This document shows, one piece after another, positions 59,734 through 64,000 of a stretch of DNA of 64,000 nucleotides. The position numbers were made by a program, and so were the translations under genes. The number at the start of each line of letters is the position of its first letter. Position 1 is the stretch's first letter. Location: NCBI GenBank assembly GCA_015680685.1, contig MNCI01002337.1, forward strand, positions 232,744 through 296,743. Direction: 5' to 3'. The stretch is from Gnetum montanum. Lineage: Eukaryota; Streptophyta; Gnetopsida; Gnetales; Gnetaceae. The notes below the pieces were generated by a model. It saw only the letters and a program-made list of their open reading frames with translations. It was not told where the DNA came from and did not search any database.

Positions 59734-61840
59734 TACCCCCATGACTGAATGAAAACTCATCCTTGAGTTCCTTACAAAATATTGGGAAGGTATGGGATTA
59801 TTGACTTGAATGGAACTAATGGTGAATGAGGTGACATGTGAACAGATCATCATTACAATACATGATAAAATTAGTGTTCATGACAACAAGAGCAAACACT
59901 ATATACAATTGACATCAAGACTTATTTGGTAGCTGAGAGAGAAGAAAGAAAAGAGAGAGAAAAGAAAAAGTTTTCTGCTGCCAATGCCAAGATTGTGCTT
60001 GTTGTTGTTCATCCATAAGTGCATCATCAATCTTGTTCTTTGCATAACTACTTCAGCACCAATCCATTCTAAGTGTTTCCTACAGATTGCATCCATTGGT
60101 GTATGATTGCCATCTGCACACACAACATAGCTTTATATTAGCAAGGGTAAATGAATCATAATGCAATTGATACCTTGCTACAGTGTAAGGTTCATTGGCT
60201 AAGTTTTGATATAGCTGATGTGAATCTAGAGATATAATTTGGTGCCTACTCGAGGTGTAGCGGTTTAGATAAAATCAAAAAAGTTGGACCAGGATCCCAT
60301 GACTAAGAGTGAACCTCCAGTACTGAGAGAATGGAGAAAAAGAAACAATGACCACGCCAATAAAATGGATATCAAAAATGGAGATGAACAAAATAAATGG
60401 TGATTTCAGAAATGTTTAAGGAAAAGAAATTAACGGATGCACCAAATAGGAATGCCAGTGGATCCTCCCCAAAGCAAGCTCATGCCCTTAATGCCCTGAC
60501 AATCCCACATTCAAAGATTCCGTAGGCTCTAGAAATGTCATTTGGAAACAAGAGCTAAATTCTTAACCACAAGAGTTTACCAAAAAGAAAACAATGCATC
60601 CACTAAAATATAGACTACTAATACAACCGGTAATGAGGTGATAAATGGAGAAAGAAGGATGGAAAGAAGAGAATGGAATGGAATCTCAAGAATAAGGTGA
60701 TGTAAAGCCCCTTGTGTATTAATGGTTAATGTGACTTAGTAGATCTCATTCCAAATCCAGCCTCAAAAAAACCACCTCCAGTGACTTCGCATTAATACTT
60801 TTGGCCCATCCATCCACTTGAAGTAACAAGAATGCTTCCACCAAAGAGCCATCACCATTCCGACAAAATGAAAGAGGAGAGAGTAGGAAACGAGAAGGGC
60901 CTTAGTTAGAGGGAACATGTTTATTTTAGTTCCATAACTAGTGCTTATAGCCCAAATTATTATTTCATCTGAGGGGTGTGCTTTGAATTCTCACTATTTT
61001 TTTTTTGTGTGAAAACCACACCATGTAAAGACAGATTATTTTTATTTGCTCAGCTTCCCGATAATGTGGTAATGTCGGAATGGTAAGAAAACTCAAGAAG
61101 AAAACATCCAAGCATCCAAGCGAATGGCTAGCACAAGTGCATCAAATCCCTTTGAAGTCACACCCTTTTCAATCCTTGAGTCCTTCATTAGTTTGAGAAA
61201 TGCCCAATTACCGATTCGTTGATAGTTCTTATTATTGAGAAAGGGACTATACAATTCTAGGACAAGAGAGACCATAGAAATTTATGGATGTATGGATGAA
61301 GTGGACTCATTTCCTACTATATCAAAAGAACCATACCTTAGTATCAACATCATAACTTAAAGGTAAAAACCAAACATTAGCAATCAATGGAATACAGTTC
61401 ATACCATCTTCGGAACACTTATTAAGTGACAAATCAAACAAAGTAATCAAACCCACAAAGAAACGAAAAAGTGTAAACGATTTTCTAAAACAAAAATAAG
61501 AAAATTTAAAGAAATTATTAAAACAAAAATACGTAAAACAAAAAAAATGTGTAAAACAAAAAATGAAAAAAGTTAAAGAAATTGGTAAAAAAAAATATGT
61601 AAAACAAAAAAGGTGTAAAAAAAAGGTATAAAAAAATTTAAAAATAAATGAGGGCCTCAAATGATTAGCATAGGTGGCCATATCCCCCATGATTGAGTTG
61701 GAAGGGAGAGATCTAAAATAATGAGTGAGGTTGTCCTCTCTCAAATGTGTTATGTGCATAGACTGCTCTAGGTTCATGATAAGGGTTGGTCAGTTGCACA
61801 TAGACTAGTATTCTCCTATCGAAGTACTCATTTGGATTTT
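59734..61840 (-). other. Element C polypurine tract and post-pol spacer
   Basis: It starts with the minus-strand tract CATGGGGGTA and aligns with 26970-28990 of B, including the GGTGCCTAC(T/C)CGAGGTGTAG stretch that is folded back in B. The A-rich block 61480-61640 has many GTAAAACAAAAA words. The open frame there (61322-61777, Phe/Tyr-rich) is the translation of this A-rich spacer and is probably not a gene. Confidence 0.65.
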
Positions 61841-62640
61841 CTAAGAGTTTCCAACTTCCCTTGATTAGTGGTTTTAGATTAAGGGTTGGAAGTTGGCGAC
61901 ACTTCTGCTCCAATGCATCTATTCTCTCTACGTGGGATCAAGTTGATCCCCTAGTTAGTTCCATGCATATTTCTATGTTTCTCTCTTGATTAGCTATCAA
62001 CCACTGGGTGTTCTCTTGTTTTGTGGTTGCTACATATAGGCACTTTTGTATGTTAACTTCATGGGCACACCAGTTGCATGCAGGAGATGTTGAACGCTCT
62101 TGTACACCATCACCCTCTGTATCATTGTATGTAATGCATGGAACCTTCTTCTTCTAGATCTTCCCATAAGTTTTTTCCTTAGATATTTCTAGGGAAAGAT
62201 CATGGATTCCTAGGCATGCGTTTATGGTACTTAGCCATGCCCTTCCCATTATTATTGGGAAGTCCCCATTGTCATTGTTTACTTAGATCACTAGGAAATT
62301 AGCTGGGTATGACTAGCCACACACAATGGTAATGATGTCCTCCATTAGTCCCAAAGGAACATTGATGGATTGGTCAGCCAGCTCTAAGTGAACATTACTC
62401 TTCTTTAGTGGAGGCAGGTTCCAGGCTTTATACATTTCCTGTGATATCAAGTTGACTCTGGAACCTGAGTCCAGAAGAGCCTTACGTGGTTCATTCCCAA
62501 TGACTTAGAGGTAGATTAAGGGACTTCCAGGATTAGAGAGTTTCTTGGGAAGGTGGCCCACCTTTATCCAGTCAGTGATAGTATGTGTTAACATAACCGT
62601 ATGTGTTGAGCTCTATTATTGATTTGAAGGGAGCTCTGAA
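61841..62640 (-). pseudogene. Element C protease and truncated linker
   Basis: The active site ALLDSGSRVNLISQEMYKAW lies near 62400-62480 with an intact D-S-G. The flap text with IMGRAWLSTINA follows. The linker ends in KPLIKGSWKLL, and then spacer follows, where B continues with about 2.7 kb of RT, RNase H and integrase. The junction is at about 61840. Confidence 0.75.
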
Positions 62641-64000
62641 GCCTTATTTGATGGAGGAACATTCGGAGGCTCAACCGCTTGTGGTTGTGAGAGCTTGTTT
62701 GGACTATTGGTTCTAAAGAAATGTCTTCTTTTTGTACCGTTGTCAGAACCAGTAGTGGGTTAAAGGTTTACTACTCTCATAGCATTGTGATGCTATGGTT
62801 GAGTGGGGAGTTCCCCTTGCATTGCTGGAGCAGGTGGTAGTGGAGCTATTGTCGTAAGAGTGGCAAATGGATTCGGAGGATGGTATGCATGTGGTGTGTC
62901 TCTCCCATGAGAAGGCGTCTTATAGTACTCCCAAGCTTGGTAGCGATGTTGTGGGGTCACATGACCAACAGAGTCACTTAGAGAGATTGGCTGCTGCACG
63001 TAGTAGCCATATGGATTTGGTTGCCGATAAGGGTATTGTTGTCTCGATGGTGGCATCCCCCATGACTATGGGTATTACCACTACTGGTGTTATTTAATAG
63101 GTTGTGGTGGAGTTCCACTTGGATAATATGTTAATGGTTTGTGGAACTACCTTGGGTTACCTTGGGAATAAGGTAACCTTTGGGGTGTTTTCCATTTGTT
63201 AAGTCTTGAGTTGAGTGCATACACACTAGACTCTTGTAGATGTGAGATTATTGGGCAACATCCCTTAGGATGGTCATACTGACATATCTCACATCCACTG
63301 TCATTGTCTGTATTGGAATTCAGAACCTCTTCAATGATAGCTAATTTTCCCTTACCTTTGTTACATGCATGGTCCAAATCCCTCTTCTTTTTCTTATCAT
63401 GGTCACTACTTCGCTCCTTAGACTCCTCTACAATTTTTAAAATAGTTTTAAATCTACTATCTAAGGAGTCCCACATTTGATCTACCTTGGTTGACACTTC
63501 TGTTGTTAATTTCTAAAGCAGCAAGGTTTTCCTACTCATCAACTCTTCGAGTGGTGACTCATCCTCCTCCTCACAGAATCTTACTCCCCTCTTTCGGAGG
63601 GAAGGATCGTAGTTGTACTCTTCCATGCTTTCTCTCTTGCATAGCTCTCATTCTTCCTTAGCTACTTGCTCCAACAATCTATGAACCTCATGGAACCTAA
63701 GTTCAGATAATCTCCCTTGGGCATATGTTCCAAGGGTTCTCCTAGTTTCATGTCTTAGCCCATGTACGAGATGGTGGATTTGATCCTGTTGTGCGTAACC
63801 ATGGCCCAGGCAACGATGTAACAGTGCATAATATCGGCCCATGGCAGCATCCAAAGGTTCGTGATTACCCTACTTCCAACCTTGGATTTTCTTTCATAAG
63901 TTGGACACTCGGGAGTACGTTTGATACTTATCATTAAACAGTTCTAGCATTGTACTCCACCTTCAAATGGATTCCGGTTCTACGGACCGATACCAGCTTT
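62641..64000 (-). pseudogene. Element C gag, partial at the window edge
   Basis: The frame 63648-63854 has the capsid-like RRTLGTYAQGRLSELRFHEV. The frame 63147-63497 (116 residues) has a Lys-rich segment, then C69, C72 and C80 in GCEICQYDHPKGCC, a variant of the retroviral zinc knuckle that binds RNA. The Pro/Gln/Tyr-rich frame 62793-63056 (PSRQQYPYRQPNPYGYYVQQ) follows. The N-terminal third lies outside the window. Confidence 0.8.

Larger units (their letters stand above)
57529..64000 (-). mobile_element. Element C: B-like element lacking RT and integrase, runs off the window
   Basis: The left LTR starts TGATGAGTGGCGAGGTACCC at 57529. After removal of the inserted K-type LTR it ends at 59733 (CATCCCATCA), followed by the tract TACCCCCATG. 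The spacer, protease and gag follow on the minus strand, aligned with B. RT, RNase H and integrase (29000-31740 in B) are absent at about 61800-61850. The right LTR should lie about 1.8 kb beyond the window. CTATC (57524-57528) would be its left target duplication. Confidence 0.85.

Noticed and set aside
61322-61777. 151-residue Phe/Tyr-rich frame with membrane-like segments
   Set aside because: It is the reverse translation of an A-rich spacer; the copies in B and 53666-54204 do not keep the frame, so an env-like protein is not supported.

Overview
The window is eukaryotic, seed-plant nuclear DNA from a large, retrotransposon-packed genome. It has one plausible host gene at the left edge (a secreted DOMON-domain protein of the plant AIR12 / cytochrome b561-DOMON type, minus strand, 834-1385). 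Almost everything else is degenerate transposon sequence: Ty3/gypsy elements of the Athila-like and Tat-like clades, broken Helitron Rep/helicase genes, and a small LTR element. Long decayed nests of this kind fit a gymnosperm or another large-genome plant. That is an inference; nothing seen fixes the species.

Layout. 1-3111: host gene and flank. 3112-4378: small LTR element with an initiator-Met-type primer site. 4740-6246: Helitron Rep C-terminal part and helicase motif I. At 6246 the Helitron is cut by LTR element A (6247-46426, minus strand, target duplication CATGT) and resumes in frame at 46427-47114. Inside A's gag lies Tat-like element K (13485-44379, plus strand, target duplication GATGG/GATAG). 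Inside K lie a solo LTR (13540-14328, duplication ACTAT), Athila-like element B (26365-35789, minus strand, duplication ACTCT) and element E (36261-41787, plus strand, imperfect duplication GTGGT). The insertion order is therefore Helitron, then A, then K, then B, E and the solo LTR.

Right of the nest: 47115-50636 is element D (plus strand, truncated LTR, gag remnant, protease, RT, RNase H, partial integrase). 50637-53664 is element G (two LTRs around a coiled-coil ORF). 53666-54204 is a fragment in the opposite orientation. 54206-56547 is the 3' end of element F. 56560-57528 is the Rep N-terminal region of another Helitron piece. 57529-64000 is element C (minus strand, runs off the window), whose left LTR holds a K-type solo LTR (58124-59647).

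How the parts relate. A, B, C, E, F, G and the 13.5-kb solo LTR share LTR ends (TGATGAG...CTCATCA), a GAGGTACCCCTAC box and a G-rich polypurine tract. B and D carry remnants of RT, RNase H and integrase. A, C, E and G lack RT and integrase, so they look like non-autonomous relatives mobilised in trans. A, E and G instead carry the same long extra ORF (basic N-terminus, a domain resembling plant transposon-associated/PMD proteins, then a long coiled coil). This is the best candidate here for something poorly described. K has the Tat hallmarks: a second RNase H, 3' tandem repeats, and a long interval between protease and RT holding antisense ORFs. Every coding unit except possibly the DOMON gene is broken. 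Several single-N positions coincide with repeat breakpoints and are probably assembly joins.
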